From Salsipaludibacter albus (GTDB taxonomy: Bacteria > Actinomycetota > Nitriliruptoria > Nitriliruptorales > Nitriliruptoraceae): a DNA stretch of 41,220 nucleotides. Below are positions 9,083-17,750 of the stretch, in pieces. How positions within the stretch are numbered: the first letter of the stretch is position 1; each line of letters begins with the position of its first letter. The position numbers and the translations under genes were made by a program. The notes beneath the pieces were generated by a model. That model was not told the origin of the DNA and did no database searches. It saw nothing but the letters and a program-made list of their open reading frames with translations. The DNA is taken from contig NZ_JAHOPH010000034.1 in NCBI RefSeq assembly GCF_019798055.1, positions 1 through 41,220 on the forward strand, written 5' to 3'.

Positions 9083-10120
9083 CTACTTGCGGCGACGGCG
9101 GTCACCACGCACGTACTTGCTGGTGACCGGACGTCGGGAGGCCTCGACAGCCGCCACGTCGGGGGCCACGAGCTCGTCCTCGTCGACGTCGTCGTACTGG
9201 GCCGCCTGGCGCACCATGTCCGGGTCGCGACCGCGCCACCAGGCCAGCAACGGCCCGGCGACGAACAGCGACGAGTAGACCCCCAGCCCCATGCCGATGA
9301 ACAGCGCCAGCGCGAGGTCGCGCAGGGTGGTCGCACCCAGCAGCTGCGAGCCGAACACCAGCAGGGAGAACACCGGGAGCAGGGACGTGATCGAGGTGTT
9401 GAGCGAGCGCCACAGCACCTCGTTGAGCGAGGTGTTGACCAGCTGGTGGTAGGTCCGTCGACCCGGTGATCCCAGGTGCGGCTCGTTCTCCTGGATCCGG
9501 TCGAACACCACCACCGTGTCGTACAGCGAGTACCCGAGGATCGTCAGCAGGGCGATGACGGTGTTGGGGCTGACCGGGAACCCGAACAGGGCATAGATCC
9601 CCACGGTCACGATCAGGTCGTGGGCCAGCGTCACGACGGCCACCACGGCCATCTTGAACTGCAGGCGGATCGAGATGTAGATCAGGATCGCGATCAGGAA
9701 GACGACCAGGGCCTGCAGGGCCTTGACGGAGATCCGCCGACCCCAGGACGGTCCGACGAAGGACTCGTCCACGGTGGTCGGGTTGGCGACCTCGCGCAGG
9801 GCCGCCTCGACGTTGGTGTCGACGTCGGAGCCCGGGGGCAGCTGTTCGGTGCGCACGAGCGCACCCGCGGAGCCGTCCTCGCCCGTGACCAGCTGCACCT
9901 GGACGTCGGTGGCACCGGCACCGGTGGCGGCGTTCTCGAGCTCGTCGGCGGTGACGTCGGAGTCGATCTCCTCGAGGACGAACGACGAGCCACCGGTGAA
10001 GTCGATCGACAGGTCGAGACCGAAGATCCCGACGGCCAGGACGGACACGACGACCAGGGTCGTGGACACGATCGCCCACCGCCGCATGTTGCCGATGATG
10101 TTGATGCTCAAGCGCCTCAT
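9083..10120 (-). CDS. secF: Protein translocase subunit SecF
   Basis: Inner-membrane component of the SecDF complex that uses proton motive force to help proteins leave the Sec channel. It is 345 aa from ATG 10120 (MRRLSINIIGNMRRWAI). Visible features: TM1 near residues 14-34, the SecF hallmark LSIDFTGGSSF straight after it, a periplasmic loop, and a C-terminal block of five TM segments with VVVFDRIQENEPHLG and a domain ending near ATTLRDLALALFIGMGLG. The ATG overlaps the secD TGA by 4 nt, so the two are coupled. The C-terminal ~50 residues are charged and cytoplasmic. Confidence 0.95.
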   Translation of the reverse strand: MRRLSINIIGNMRRWAIVSTTLVVVSVLAVGIFGLDLSIDFTGGSSFVLEEIDSDVTADELENAATGAGATDVQVQLVTGEDGSAGALVRTEQLPPGSDVDTNVEAALREVANPTTVDESFVGPSWGRRISVKALQALVVFLIAILIYISIRLQFKMAVVAVVTLAHDLIVTVGIYALFGFPVSPNTVIALLTILGYSLYDTVVVFDRIQENEPHLGSPGRRTYHQLVNTSLNEVLWRSLNTSITSLLPVFSLLVFGSQLLGATTLRDLALALFIGMGLGVYSSLFVAGPLLAWWRGRDPDMVRQAAQYDDVDEDELVAPDVAAVEASRRPVTSKYVRGDRRRRK

Positions 10121-12000
10121 GCCGCACCTCCGGCGTCCGTGCTCGGTCGGGCGGACGGCTGGGGAGCCCCCGCGGCCTGCCGTTGTCGGATCGACTTCCC
10201 GAGCTTGCCGCGGAAGGCGGACAGCCCCACGACGGAGCGGGTGAACGCCCACATGATGACCAGGTCCAGGAGGGTCGCCAGGCCGAGCGTGAACGCGAAG
10301 CCACGCACCGGTCCGACCGCGAGGAAGTACAGGATCACGGCAGCGACCATGGTCACGGTGTTGCCCGCGAGGTTGGTGCTGAAGGCCGCCGTGAACCCGC
10401 GGCTGACGGCCAGCCGGATGGTCTTGCCGACCGCGACTTCGTCACGGATGCGTTCGAAGTAGATGATCGACGAGTCGGCCGTGATGCCCACGGACACGAT
10501 GATGCCGGCCACCCCGGCGAGCGTCAGCGCGAAGCCGAACCTGCCCATCAGGGTGATCGTGCCCATCACCAGGAGGCCGAACACGACCAGGGCGCCGATC
10601 GCGATGGCCCCCAGGGCACGGTAGAAGTACAGCAGGTACAGGCCGACCAGCAGCAGGCCCACGAGTCCCGCGATCAACCCGTTGCGCAGCGAGGACGCAC
10701 CCAGGGTCGGCGAGACGGTCTCGAAGGTGGCCGGCTCGAGCGTGACCGGCAGGGCGCCGGCACGCAGGACCAGCGCGAGGTCCTCGGCACCCTCCTGGTC
10801 CCCGGTGGTGATCGAGGCATTGTCGGCGATGCCCTGGCCGCACAGCACGCCGGTCTGCATGGTGGGGGCAGACTCCACGACGTCGTCGAGCACGATCGCG
10901 AGCTGGCCCGGGCCGCCCTGGTCACGGTCACAGGCCGCGTCGGAGGTCGCCGCCTGGAACGCCTCGGAGCCGTCGTCGTCGAACGACAGGCTGACCCCGA
11001 ACTCCTGGCCGAGCAGCGCCGCCGTGGCGTCCTCGATGTCGTCGCCGGTCAGCGGGTCGCCGTCGGCGTCGTCGGGCGGGCTGGTGGGCGCGGGTCCGAC
11101 CCGGTACTTGACGGGTCGGGGCGCGTCGATCGGGAGGCCGTCGTCGATGTCCTCCGGGTCGATGGTCTGGACCTCGGTGGGCAGTTCGGACGGCTGCGCG
11201 GAGGCGCCGTCGGTCGCCTCGCCGGAGGGCGCCGGGGTCGGCGTGGCGGCCGGTGCCGGAGCCTCCGACACGGTCTCCTGCGCCGCGCTCACCGCCACCG
11301 GGCTCCCGGTCGCGCCTGCGGAAGCGGACTCGGTGGTCGTCTCGGTCGCGGCGGGTGTGGCGGTCTCGCCGGGAGTCGCGCTCTCGGCCGGCGTGGCGGG
11401 GTCGGCGGGGCCGATCGACTCGCTGGGCGCAGGCGTCGCGCCGTCCTCGGTCGGCTGCTCCGAGGCGTCACCGGCGGTGTCGGCGACCTGCAGGGGACCG
11501 CACACCACGCCGCCCTCACGGAGGTCGGGCTGGGGGCGGTCGGGGTTGAGGACCCAGCGGGTGGTCCCGTCGCCCGCGGTCTCCTCGGTGATGCACGGCT
11601 CGGTCTCGGTGTAGCCGGGCAGACCCGGCACCAGCAGTTCCTCGACCGGGTAGAACGCCAGCTGCGCAGTACGACCGATGATCTCGTTCGCGCGGTCGGC
11701 GTCAGCCACGCCGGGGAGCTGGACGTTGATGTCGGTGCCCAGCCGGGAGATCTCGGGCTCGGCGACGCCCAGCGAGTCGATCCGGGTGCGGATCACCTCG
11801 ATCGTCTGGTCGAGCGTCTCCTCCACCTCGACGTCGTCGAGATCTGCGTCGGTGTCGAAGACAGGCGTGTAGACGGCCGAGATGCCGCCCTGCAGGTCGA
11901 GACCGAGGCGCGGCCGCGCCCCCAGCGCCAGGGCGGCACCGGAGATGGCGGTGACGACCAGGATGGCGACCAGGGAGGTCCACATGGAGTTGCGTGTCAC
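10117..12000 (-). CDS. secD: Protein translocase subunit SecD with a long low-complexity insert
   Basis: Partner of SecF, 627 aa. N-terminal TM (residues 8-27), then RLGLDLQGGISAVY, the SecD signature. The P1 domain carries IDSLGVAEPEISRLG and INVQLPGVADADRA. Residues ~173-290 form a Ser/Thr/Pro/Glu/Ala-rich, probably disordered tract (TPAESATPGETATPAA and similar) before sequence resumes at RPVKYRVGPAP. The C-terminal part has the transmembrane block with GLVGLLLVGLYLLYFYRALG, GITADSSIIYFERIRDE and the closing FAFTLGLATLLDLVI. Such inserts occur in actinobacterial SecD, but this one is long. It lies between yajC and secF; the region 12001-12075 upstream holds no gene. Confidence 0.94.
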   Translation of the reverse strand: MTRNSMWTSLVAILVVTAISGAALALGARPRLGLDLQGGISAVYTPVFDTDADLDDVEVEETLDQTIEVIRTRIDSLGVAEPEISRLGTDINVQLPGVADADRANEIIGRTAQLAFYPVEELLVPGLPGYTETEPCITEETAGDGTTRWVLNPDRPQPDLREGGVVCGPLQVADTAGDASEQPTEDGATPAPSESIGPADPATPAESATPGETATPAATETTTESASAGATGSPVAVSAAQETVSEAPAPAATPTPAPSGEATDGASAQPSELPTEVQTIDPEDIDDGLPIDAPRPVKYRVGPAPTSPPDDADGDPLTGDDIEDATAALLGQEFGVSLSFDDDGSEAFQAATSDAACDRDQGGPGQLAIVLDDVVESAPTMQTGVLCGQGIADNASITTGDQEGAEDLALVLRAGALPVTLEPATFETVSPTLGASSLRNGLIAGLVGLLLVGLYLLYFYRALGAIAIGALVVFGLLVMGTITLMGRFGFALTLAGVAGIIVSVGITADSSIIYFERIRDEVAVGKTIRLAVSRGFTAAFSTNLAGNTVTMVAAVILYFLAVGPVRGFAFTLGLATLLDLVIMWAFTRSVVGLSAFRGKLGKSIRQRQAAGAPQPSARPSTDAGGAA

Positions 12001-12075
12001 GTTCGGGTCCTTGTCAGCACCCGGGCATGCCCGCGACGGTCGTGCCGCGCGCGCCCGCTCGGGCCGGGGGGTCGG

Positions 12076-12510
12076 TCAGCGCTCGGAGGTCTCGTCTGCC
12101 TCGAGGTCGCCGGCGGGCTGGTCGTCGGTGGGCCAGGCGTCCTCGACGTCGTCGTCCCGGTCGTCGGGAGCGTCGAGTTCGTCGGGGTCCTCGCCCGTCG
12201 CGAAGGTCTCCAGCGTCCGCTCGTCCTCCGGCGTGACGATCCGACCGATGGCCTGGCGGGTGAAGCGCAGGACCACGTCCTCGCTGACGAGCAGGTCGAC
12301 CCAGTTGTCGTCGAGTGCCTCGACCTCGCCGAACAGCCCCCCGATGGTGACGACCTCGCTGCCGACCGCGAGGTCCGACAGCATGTCGGTGCGCTCCTTC
12401 TGGCGCTTCCGCTGTGGCCGGATGACCAGGAAGTAGAAGACGGCGCCGATCAGCAGGATCGGCAGGAATCCGGTCAGCGACGAACCGGCGTCCTGGGCGA
12501 GGACGAACAT
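12076..12510 (-). CDS. yajC: Preprotein translocase subunit YajC
   Basis: Small single-TM accessory protein of SecDF-YajC, 144 aa. The N-terminus MFVLAQDAGSSLTGFLPILL leads into one membrane helix (residues ~14-31) ending FYFLVIRPQRKRQKE, the diagnostic YajC motif. A small beta domain follows (GSEVVTIGGLFGEVEALDD). The last ~45 residues are strongly acidic (DPDELDAPDDRDDDVEDA), an extension common in actinobacteria. It is first in the yajC-secD-secF order. A TAGCCT -10-like box lies 172 nt upstream, so the leader would be long. Confidence 0.93.
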   Translation of the reverse strand: MFVLAQDAGSSLTGFLPILLIGAVFYFLVIRPQRKRQKERTDMLSDLAVGSEVVTIGGLFGEVEALDDNWVDLLVSEDVVLRFTRQAIGRIVTPEDERTLETFATGEDPDELDAPDDRDDDVEDAWPTDDQPAGDLEADETSER

Positions 12511-12681
12511 GGCGGACTCGTGGATCGGGAGTGGATGTCAGCGGGCCCGGGACGGGCCGGCGGTCGGCGGCGGGCCGATGCACGGCCCCCGACGCGACAC
12601 GCGCGCGGCCCGGCTCCGACCCGGTCGAGATGGTCCCCGCGTGGGCAGGGACGACCGTGGTCGACGGGCACGACCGCCGTC

Positions 12682-12687
12682 AGGCTA
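12682..12687 (-). promoter_or_regulatory. Possible -10 box for yajC-secDF
   Basis: TAGCCT on the minus strand in the 217-bp gap between ruvB and yajC. It fits the TANNNT pattern used elsewhere here, but no -35 is convincing. The rest of the gap shows no gene. Confidence 0.28.
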
Positions 12688-12727
12688 CCCGACCTTCCAG
12701 TCCGGTCCCACACGGTCGCGCACGAGC

Positions 12728-13798
12728 TCAGGCAGTCGGGTCGAACAGGGTGGACGGGCGCTGGTCGATGTCGACGTGCGCGCGTCCCGCGGCGGTGGCG
12801 ACCCGGCCGCGTGGCGTGCGCTGGATGAAGCCGAGCTGGAGCAGGAAGGGTTCGACGGTGTCCTCGACGGTGTCGTTCTCCTCCCCGACGGAGGTGGCCA
12901 GGGTCGCGAGCCCCACCGGACCGGACTCGAACCGCACCACGATGGCCTCCAGCACCCGGCGATCCAGTCGGTCCAGCCCCACCTCGTCGACGTCGAACAC
13001 CGCCAGGGCGGCCCGGGCGACCGCGGCGTCGACGTGGCCGGACGCCTCGACCTCGGCGTAGTCACGCACCCGTCGCAGGAGCCGGTTGGCGATCCGGGGC
13101 GTGCCGCGGGACCGCCGGGCGATCTCGTGGGCACCGTCGGGGGTCACCGGGATGTCGAGCAGGTCGGCCGACCGGGTGACGATGGACTGCAGGTCGTCGG
13201 TGTCGTAGTAGTCGAGGTGGGCGGAAAAGCCGAAGCGATCCCGCAGCGGGGTCGCGATCAGGCCCGTGCGCGTCGTCGCCCCGATCAGGGTGAACCGTGG
13301 CAGCTCGAGGCGGATCGACCGTGCTGCCGGGCCCTTGCCGACCACGATGTCGAGCTGGAAGTCCTCCATCGCCGGGTACAGGACCTCCTCCACGGTCCGG
13401 GGCAGGCGGTGGATCTCGTCGACGAACAGCACGTCGCCGGGCTCGAGGTTGGTCAGGATGGCGGCGAGGTCCCCGGGGCGCTCCAGCGCCGGCCCGGACG
13501 TGTGGCGCAGCAGGGCGCCCACCTCGGTGGCCACGATCGCGGCCAACGAGGTCTTGCCCAGGCCGGGTGGTCCCGAGAACAGCACGTGGTCGACCGGGAG
13601 GTCGCGCATCGAGGCACCACGGATCACCACGTCGAGCTGGCGGCGGACCCGTGGCTGGCCCACGAAGTGGTCGAGTCGACGTGGTCGCAGGGAGGCGTCG
13701 AGGCGATCCTCGCCCGGCAGCGGCGTCGAGTCCAGCACGCCGTCGTCGGGACCCGGCCCGTCCGGACCGGTGTCGTGCGCCGGGGGCGGGCCGGTCAC
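12728..13798 (-). CDS. ruvB: Holliday junction branch migration DNA helicase RuvB
   Basis: Hexameric AAA+ motor that drives branch migration with RuvA. 356 aa. After a divergent ~40-residue leader come [20 protein letters not shown], Walker [17 protein letters not shown], Walker [18 protein letters not shown], sensor and presensor [18 protein letters not shown], and the C-terminal winged-helix domain with [18 protein letters not shown] and [17 protein letters not shown]. It starts with GTG, and its GTGA overlaps the ruvA stop by 4 nt. It is the last gene of ruvC-ruvA-ruvB, the order usual in actinobacteria, and is probably under the SOS promoter upstream of ruvC. Confidence 0.97.
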   Translation of the reverse strand: MTGPPPAHDTGPDGPGPDDGVLDSTPLPGEDRLDASLRPRRLDHFVGQPRVRRQLDVVIRGASMRDLPVDHVLFSGPPGLGKTSLAAIVATEVGALLRHTSGPALERPGDLAAILTNLEPGDVLFVDEIHRLPRTVEEVLYPAMEDFQLDIVVGKGPAARSIRLELPRFTLIGATTRTGLIATPLRDRFGFSAHLDYYDTDDLQSIVTRSADLLDIPVTPDGAHEIARRSRGTPRIANRLLRRVRDYAEVEASGHVDAAVARAALAVFDVDEVGLDRLDRRVLEAIVVRFESGPVGLATLATSVGEENDTVEDTVEPFLLQLGFIQRTPRGRVATAAGRAHVDIDQRPSTLFDPTA

Positions 13799-14388
13799 GC
13801 CCGTGCCCCGGCCGAGCGCAGCGCGTGGCGCACCAGGTCCTCGACCCCCGCGTCGGCGGGTGCATCCGCCAGGGCGTGGGTGATCTCGCCCTCCCGGTAG
13901 CCCAGCTGGCGAAGGGCCTCGCGGGCCTGCTGCTCGGTGGTGGCGTCGCGCGCGGCCCGCGGGGACTCACCGGCACCCGACAGGTCCGCGACCGACCCGA
14001 CCTTGTCCCGCAGTTCCAGCACGAGTCGCTCGGCGACCTTCTTGCCGATCCCCGGGACGCTGGTCAGGGTCGCGACGTCCCCGGTGGCCAGGGCGGTCCG
14101 GACCGCATCCGGTGAGAGCGTGCGCAGGGTCGCCAGGCCGAGCCTGGGGCCGACGCCGGTGGCCCGCATCACCAGTTCGAAGGTGGCCAGCCCCGCCCGG
14201 CTGGTGAAGCCGTAGAGGTCGAGGGCGTCCTCGCGGACCTGCTGGGAGGTGTGCAGCTCGACGGACTGGCCGACCGGCGGGACCCCGGACGGATCCGCCA
14301 CGTGCACCAGGTACCCGACCCCGTGGACGTCGACGACCACGGTCTCGGCGTCGCGATGGGCGACGGTGCCACGCAGGTGGGCGATCAT
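13795..14388 (-). CDS. ruvA: Holliday junction branch migration complex subunit RuvA
   Basis: DNA-binding subunit that holds the four-way junction. 197 aa, the normal length. It starts [20 protein letters not shown] (domain I OB fold), continues with [20 protein letters not shown], and has the helix-hairpin-helix region around [11 protein letters not shown] and [20 protein letters not shown]. The flexible linker and C-terminal domain III ([18 protein letters not shown]) contact RuvB. It overlaps ruvC upstream and ruvB downstream by 4 nt each (ATGA/GTGA), indicating translational coupling of all three. Confidence 0.97.
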   Translation of the reverse strand: MIAHLRGTVAHRDAETVVVDVHGVGYLVHVADPSGVPPVGQSVELHTSQQVREDALDLYGFTSRAGLATFELVMRATGVGPRLGLATLRTLSPDAVRTALATGDVATLTSVPGIGKKVAERLVLELRDKVGSVADLSGAGESPRAARDATTEQQAREALRQLGYREGEITHALADAPADAGVEDLVRHALRSAGARA

Positions 14389-15029
14389 CGCCGACCCCCG
14401 GCCGTCGGTCCCCGGCCGTTCCCGCTGGGGGTGCCGCCCACCACCCGCAGGCCACGGGCCGCGAGGTGTCCCTCCCAGTCAGTGGCCGCCTCCGCGACGC
14501 CACCGTCGGTCGCGCGGTCGACGCCACCGGGGGCCGAGGCCGCGACCAGGCCACTGATGGCGACGGCCAGCGCGTCGGCGGCGTCGGCCGGTCGCGGCTG
14601 GGTGGCGAGCCGGAGCTGCGCCGTCACCATGCGTGCGACCGCGTCCTTGTCGGCACCGCCGTGCCCCGCCACGATCGCCTTGACGCGGGTCGGGGTGATC
14701 TCGCGGACGGCCACGTCGGCCCGCGCGGCTGCCAGCAGGACGACGCCGGCGGCCTGGCCCGTCGCCATCGCCGTGCGGACGTTGCTCGAGAACAGGACGC
14801 GCTCGACCGCGACGACGTCCGGGTGCCAGCGGTCGATGGCCGCCGTGACCGCGTCGAAGACCGTGGCGAGGCGCTCGGGCAGCGGGGCGGACGCCGGGGT
14901 GCGGACGGTCTCGTGGTGTCGGTGGACCGGGCGACCGGTCGGGCCATCCACGACCCCGATCCCACAGCGGGTCAGGCCCGGGTCGATCCCCAGCACCCGA
15001 GGATGGCGGTCGGCGGGGGCGTCACCCAT
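14385..15029 (-). CDS. ruvC: Crossover junction endodeoxyribonuclease RuvC
   Basis: Holliday junction resolvase. I chose ATG 15029 (MGDAPADRHPRVLGIDPG), giving 214 aa; a farther ATG at 15092 would add 21 Arg/Pro-rich residues not seen in the family. RNase H-like catalytic acidic residues are visible: Asp in LGIDPGLTRCGIGVV, Glu in VAVERVLFSSNV, and the Asp pair in HGGADKDAVARMV. AAGVVLLAAA and the terminal PADAADALAVAI also match the family. The C-terminal ~40 residues are a variable tail. First gene of ruvCAB, with a SOS-type operator about 78 nt upstream. Confidence 0.96.
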   Translation of the reverse strand: MGDAPADRHPRVLGIDPGLTRCGIGVVDGPTGRPVHRHHETVRTPASAPLPERLATVFDAVTAAIDRWHPDVVAVERVLFSSNVRTAMATGQAAGVVLLAAARADVAVREITPTRVKAIVAGHGGADKDAVARMVTAQLRLATQPRPADAADALAVAISGLVAASAPGGVDRATDGGVAEAATDWEGHLAARGLRVVGGTPSGNGRGPTAGGRR

Positions 15030-15105
15030 GGCTGCTCGACACCTTCGCGGTCGGGGGCGTGCGGACGGCTGGTACGTCGACGTCGCGGCCAACGACGCAC
15101 CGCGC

Positions 15106-15148
15106 TCGAACAGGTGTTCACCCTACCTGTGTGTGCCCGGCGTGTCCG
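15106..15148 (-). promoter_or_regulatory. ruvCAB promoter overlapping a LexA (SOS) box
   Basis: At 15107-15120 the sequence CGAACAGGTGTTCA matches the Gram-positive/actinobacterial LexA box pattern CGAAC-N4-GTTCG at all but the last base, and it is flanked by T and C (15106-15121). On the minus strand a promoter reads CGGACA (15148 to 15143), 17-bp spacer, TAGGGT (15125 to 15120). The box begins at the last base of the -10 and so covers the start point, a standard place for repression. The ruvC start is 77 nt downstream. ruvCAB is SOS-induced in many bacteria; here the control is inferred from sequence. Confidence 0.68.
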
Positions 15149-15177
15149 TGATCCTCCGCGGGCGACGAGCCGGGGGA

Positions 15178-15939
15178 TCAGTCGAGCTCGACCTGGGCCA
15201 TGACGTCGTCGTCGATGTCGTAGTTCGCGTAGACCTCCTGGACGTCGTCGTTGTCCTCGAGGCGGTCGACCAGCCGCATCACCCGCTGGGCGTCGGACAC
15301 CTCGCCGAGGGGCACGGTCGACGACGGCACCATCACCGAACCCGAGGACACGATCGCCATCCCCGCCTCCTCCAGGACCTTGCGCAGGCCCTGGGCGTCG
15401 GTCGGGGCGCACCAGGCCACCAGCGTGTCGTCGCCGGCCTCGATGTCCTCCAGGCCGGCGTCCAGGCCGGCCAGCATCACGTCGTCCTCGTCGACGCCCT
15501 CGGCCTCGACCACCACCTGGCCACGCCGGGTGAACAGGAAGGACACGGCACCGGGCTCGGCCAGCGAGCCGCCGGCCTGGGTGAAGATCGACCGGACGTC
15601 GGACGCGGTCCGGTTGCGGTTGTCGGTCAGGATGTCGACCAGCACCGCGACCCCGCCCGGTGCATAGCCCTCGTAGGTCGCACTGTCGTAGGCGACGCCC
15701 TCGTCGAGCTCGCCGGCGCCACGCTTGCAGGCCCGCTCGATGGTGTCCTTGGGGACGTCGGCGTCCTTGGCCTTCTGCACGACCATGTCCAGCGACGGGC
15801 TCAGCTCCGGGTCGGAGGTGTCGGCCTCGCGTGCGGCCGCCTCGATCAGGCGGATCAGCTTGCCGAACTCCTTGCCGCGCGCCTTGTCCTGGCGCTGCTT
15901 GCGGTGCTTGATGTTCGCCCACTTGCTGTGGCCTGCCAC
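15178..15939 (-). CDS. YebC/PmpR family protein (TACO1-like)
   Basis: 253 aa from GTG 15939, which gives the invariant N-terminus MAGHSKWANIKHRKQRQDKA. Domain-spanning motifs seen are EFGKLIRLIEAAAREA, PKDTIERACKRGAGE, YEGYAPGGVAVLVDILTDNR, the FTQAGGSLAEPGAVSFLF block and the C-terminal LVDRLEDNDDVQEVYANYD. The family is described both as DNA-binding regulators and, more recently, as ribosome-associated factors that help translate difficult stretches such as polyproline; which applies here is unknown. It lies between pdxT and ruvC as in other actinobacteria. The 146-bp gap upstream (15940-16085) holds no gene. Confidence 0.95.
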   Translation of the reverse strand: MAGHSKWANIKHRKQRQDKARGKEFGKLIRLIEAAAREADTSDPELSPSLDMVVQKAKDADVPKDTIERACKRGAGELDEGVAYDSATYEGYAPGGVAVLVDILTDNRNRTASDVRSIFTQAGGSLAEPGAVSFLFTRRGQVVVEAEGVDEDDVMLAGLDAGLEDIEAGDDTLVAWCAPTDAQGLRKVLEEAGMAIVSSGSVMVPSSTVPLGEVSDAQRVMRLVDRLEDNDDVQEVYANYDIDDDVMAQVELD

Positions 15940-16085
15940 GTGCCGTCCTGACTGCCTCGACGTGGTCCTGGAACGGACCGGATGACCGACGTCGAGGGTA
16001 ACAACGCCCCCTGCGGTCCTGCCCGGTCCCGTCCGCCTCCCAGCGGGTGCACGACCGAGCACGAATCGCACCGGACGGCACCCGG

Positions 16086-16772
16086 TCAGGAGCCCAGGGT
16101 CGCCACCCAGCCGGCGTGGAGGCGGTCGTCACCGGTGACCTCGGGGTGGAAGGAGGTCGCGAGGAGGTTGCGTTGGCGCACCACGACCGGACCCAGGTCG
16201 ACCGCCGCGAGCACCTCGACGTCGTCGTCGAGCACCTCCACCACGACCGGTGCCCGGATGAACGACACGTCGACGGGACCACCGTCGATCCCTGCCACGT
16301 CCAAGCTGGTGTCGAACGAGTCGACCTGGCGCCCGAAGGCGTTGCGACGTGTGCGCACGCCCAGCACGCCCAGCAGGGGCTGGTCGAAGTCCTGGTCGAG
16401 CTCGCGCGACAGCAGGATCATGCCGGCACACGTGCCCAGGGCGGGCAGCCCGCCGGCCAGTCGTGCAGCGAGGTCGTCGAGCAGGTCGAAGCGACGCAGC
16501 ATCTTGCCGATGGTGGTCGACTCCCCACCCGGGACCACGATCCCGTCCAGGCCATCGAGGTGCTCGGCCCGGCGGACACGACGCACCCGTGCGCCGACCC
16601 GGTTGAGCACGACCTCGTGCTCGTGGACGTCGCCCTGCAGCGCGAGCACCCCGACCAGCGGGGCGTCGTCGGGGAGGTTCACCGGGGTGGCGACGCCGTC
16701 GAGGCGGCCACCCGGGACCCAGGCGGCGTGGCGCGGGCGGGTTGCCGGCAGCGACGTCGCGGGGTCGCTCAC
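16086..16772 (-). CDS. pdxT: Pyridoxal 5'-phosphate synthase glutaminase subunit PdxT
   Basis: Class I glutamine amidotransferase that feeds ammonia to PdxS for de novo vitamin B6 synthesis. From GTG 16772 it is 228 aa, with about 40 residues before [17 protein letters not shown], where the family normally begins; GTGs further in are possible true starts. Motifs: the [13 protein letters not shown] loop, the nucleophile Cys in [23 protein letters not shown], and the His-Glu pair in [11 protein letters not shown]. Its GTGA overlaps the pdxS stop by 4 nt. No thioesterase gene lies between pdxS and pdxT, unlike M. tuberculosis. Confidence 0.94.
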   Translation of the reverse strand: MSDPATSLPATRPRHAAWVPGGRLDGVATPVNLPDDAPLVGVLALQGDVHEHEVVLNRVGARVRRVRRAEHLDGLDGIVVPGGESTTIGKMLRRFDLLDDLAARLAGGLPALGTCAGMILLSRELDQDFDQPLLGVLGVRTRRNAFGRQVDSFDTSLDVAGIDGGPVDVSFIRAPVVVEVLDDDVEVLAAVDLGPVVVRQRNLLATSFHPEVTGDDRLHAGWVATLGS

Positions 16773-17686
16773 CAACCGCGGCTGGCGTATCGCTCGCTGG
16801 CGTCGAGGTCGTCGAGGTTGATGCCGACCATCGCCTCGCCCAGGCCACGCGACACCTTGGCGATCACCGACGGGTCGTCGTAGTTCGTCGTCGCCTCGAC
16901 GATCGCCCGGGCCCGTTCCTCCGGGTTGCCGGACTTGAAGATCCCCGACCCGACGAACACGCCGTCGGCACCGAGCTGCATCATCATCGCGGCGTCGGCG
17001 GGCGTCGCGATGCCGCCGGCCGTGAACAGCACGACCGGCAGGCGACCGGTCTCGGCGACCTCGCGGACCAGGTCGACCGGGGCACGGAACTCCTTGGCGG
17101 CGGCGTACAGCTCGGCGGTGTCCATGGTGGACAGGCGCCGGATCGAGCCCGCGATCGAGCGCATGTGCCGGGTCGCCTCGACCACGTTGCCGGTGCCGGC
17201 CTCGCCCTTGGAGCGGATCATCGCCGCACCCTCGCCGAGCCGCCGCAGCGCCTCGCCGATCCCGGTCGCGCCACACACGAACGGCACGTCGAACTGCCAC
17301 TTGTCGATGTGGTGGGCCTCGTCGGCCGGGGTCAGCACCTCGGACTCGTCCACGTAGTCCACGCCGAGGCTCTGGATCACCTGGGCCTCGACGAAGTGGC
17401 CGATGCGCACCTTGGCCATCACCGGGATCGACACGGCGTCGATGATGCCGTCGACCATGTCGGGGTCCGACATGCGGGCGACCCCACCGTCCCGGCGGAT
17501 GTCGGCAGGCACGCGCTCCAGCGCCATGACGGCCACGGCGCCGGCCTCCTCGGCGATGACTGCCTGCTCGGGCGTGACGACGTCCATGATGACGCCGCCC
17601 TTGAGCATGTCGGCCATGCCCCGCTTCACGCGGGTGGTGCCGGTGGCAGGAGCGGTGGCGGCAGGGTCTCCTGCAGGGGTGTTCAT
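16769..17686 (-). CDS. pdxS: Pyridoxal 5'-phosphate synthase lyase subunit PdxS
   Basis: Builds PLP from ribose 5-phosphate, glyceraldehyde 3-phosphate and ammonia. 305 aa. Highly conserved: [20 protein letters not shown] (with the first active lysine region), [56 protein letters not shown], the phosphate-binding [19 protein letters not shown], and the C-terminal FAAGG-type loop here [17 protein letters not shown] followed by [14 protein letters not shown]. The N-terminal ~18 residues are an Ala/Thr-rich leader. GAGG precedes the ATG. A TACGAT -10-like box (17734 to 17729) would give a leader of about 35 nt. Confidence 0.97.
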   Translation of the reverse strand: MNTPAGDPAATAPATGTTRVKRGMADMLKGGVIMDVVTPEQAVIAEEAGAVAVMALERVPADIRRDGGVARMSDPDMVDGIIDAVSIPVMAKVRIGHFVEAQVIQSLGVDYVDESEVLTPADEAHHIDKWQFDVPFVCGATGIGEALRRLGEGAAMIRSKGEAGTGNVVEATRHMRSIAGSIRRLSTMDTAELYAAAKEFRAPVDLVREVAETGRLPVVLFTAGGIATPADAAMMMQLGADGVFVGSGIFKSGNPEERARAIVEATTNYDDPSVIAKVSRGLGEAMVGINLDDLDASERYASRGW

Positions 17687-17728
17687 GACGACCTCGGGAT
17701 GCGGCTGTCGGGTTCGGACGGTCCCACG

Positions 17729-17734
17729 ATCGTA
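17729..17734 (-). promoter_or_regulatory. Probable -10 box of pdxST
   Basis: TACGAT on the minus strand in the 64-bp gap upstream of pdxS. The predicted start is about 35 nt before the ATG. No -35 at standard spacing is clear, and no MocR-type (PdxR) repeat was recognised. Confidence 0.38.
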
Positions 17735-17750
17735 CTGGTGGACGCGAGTG

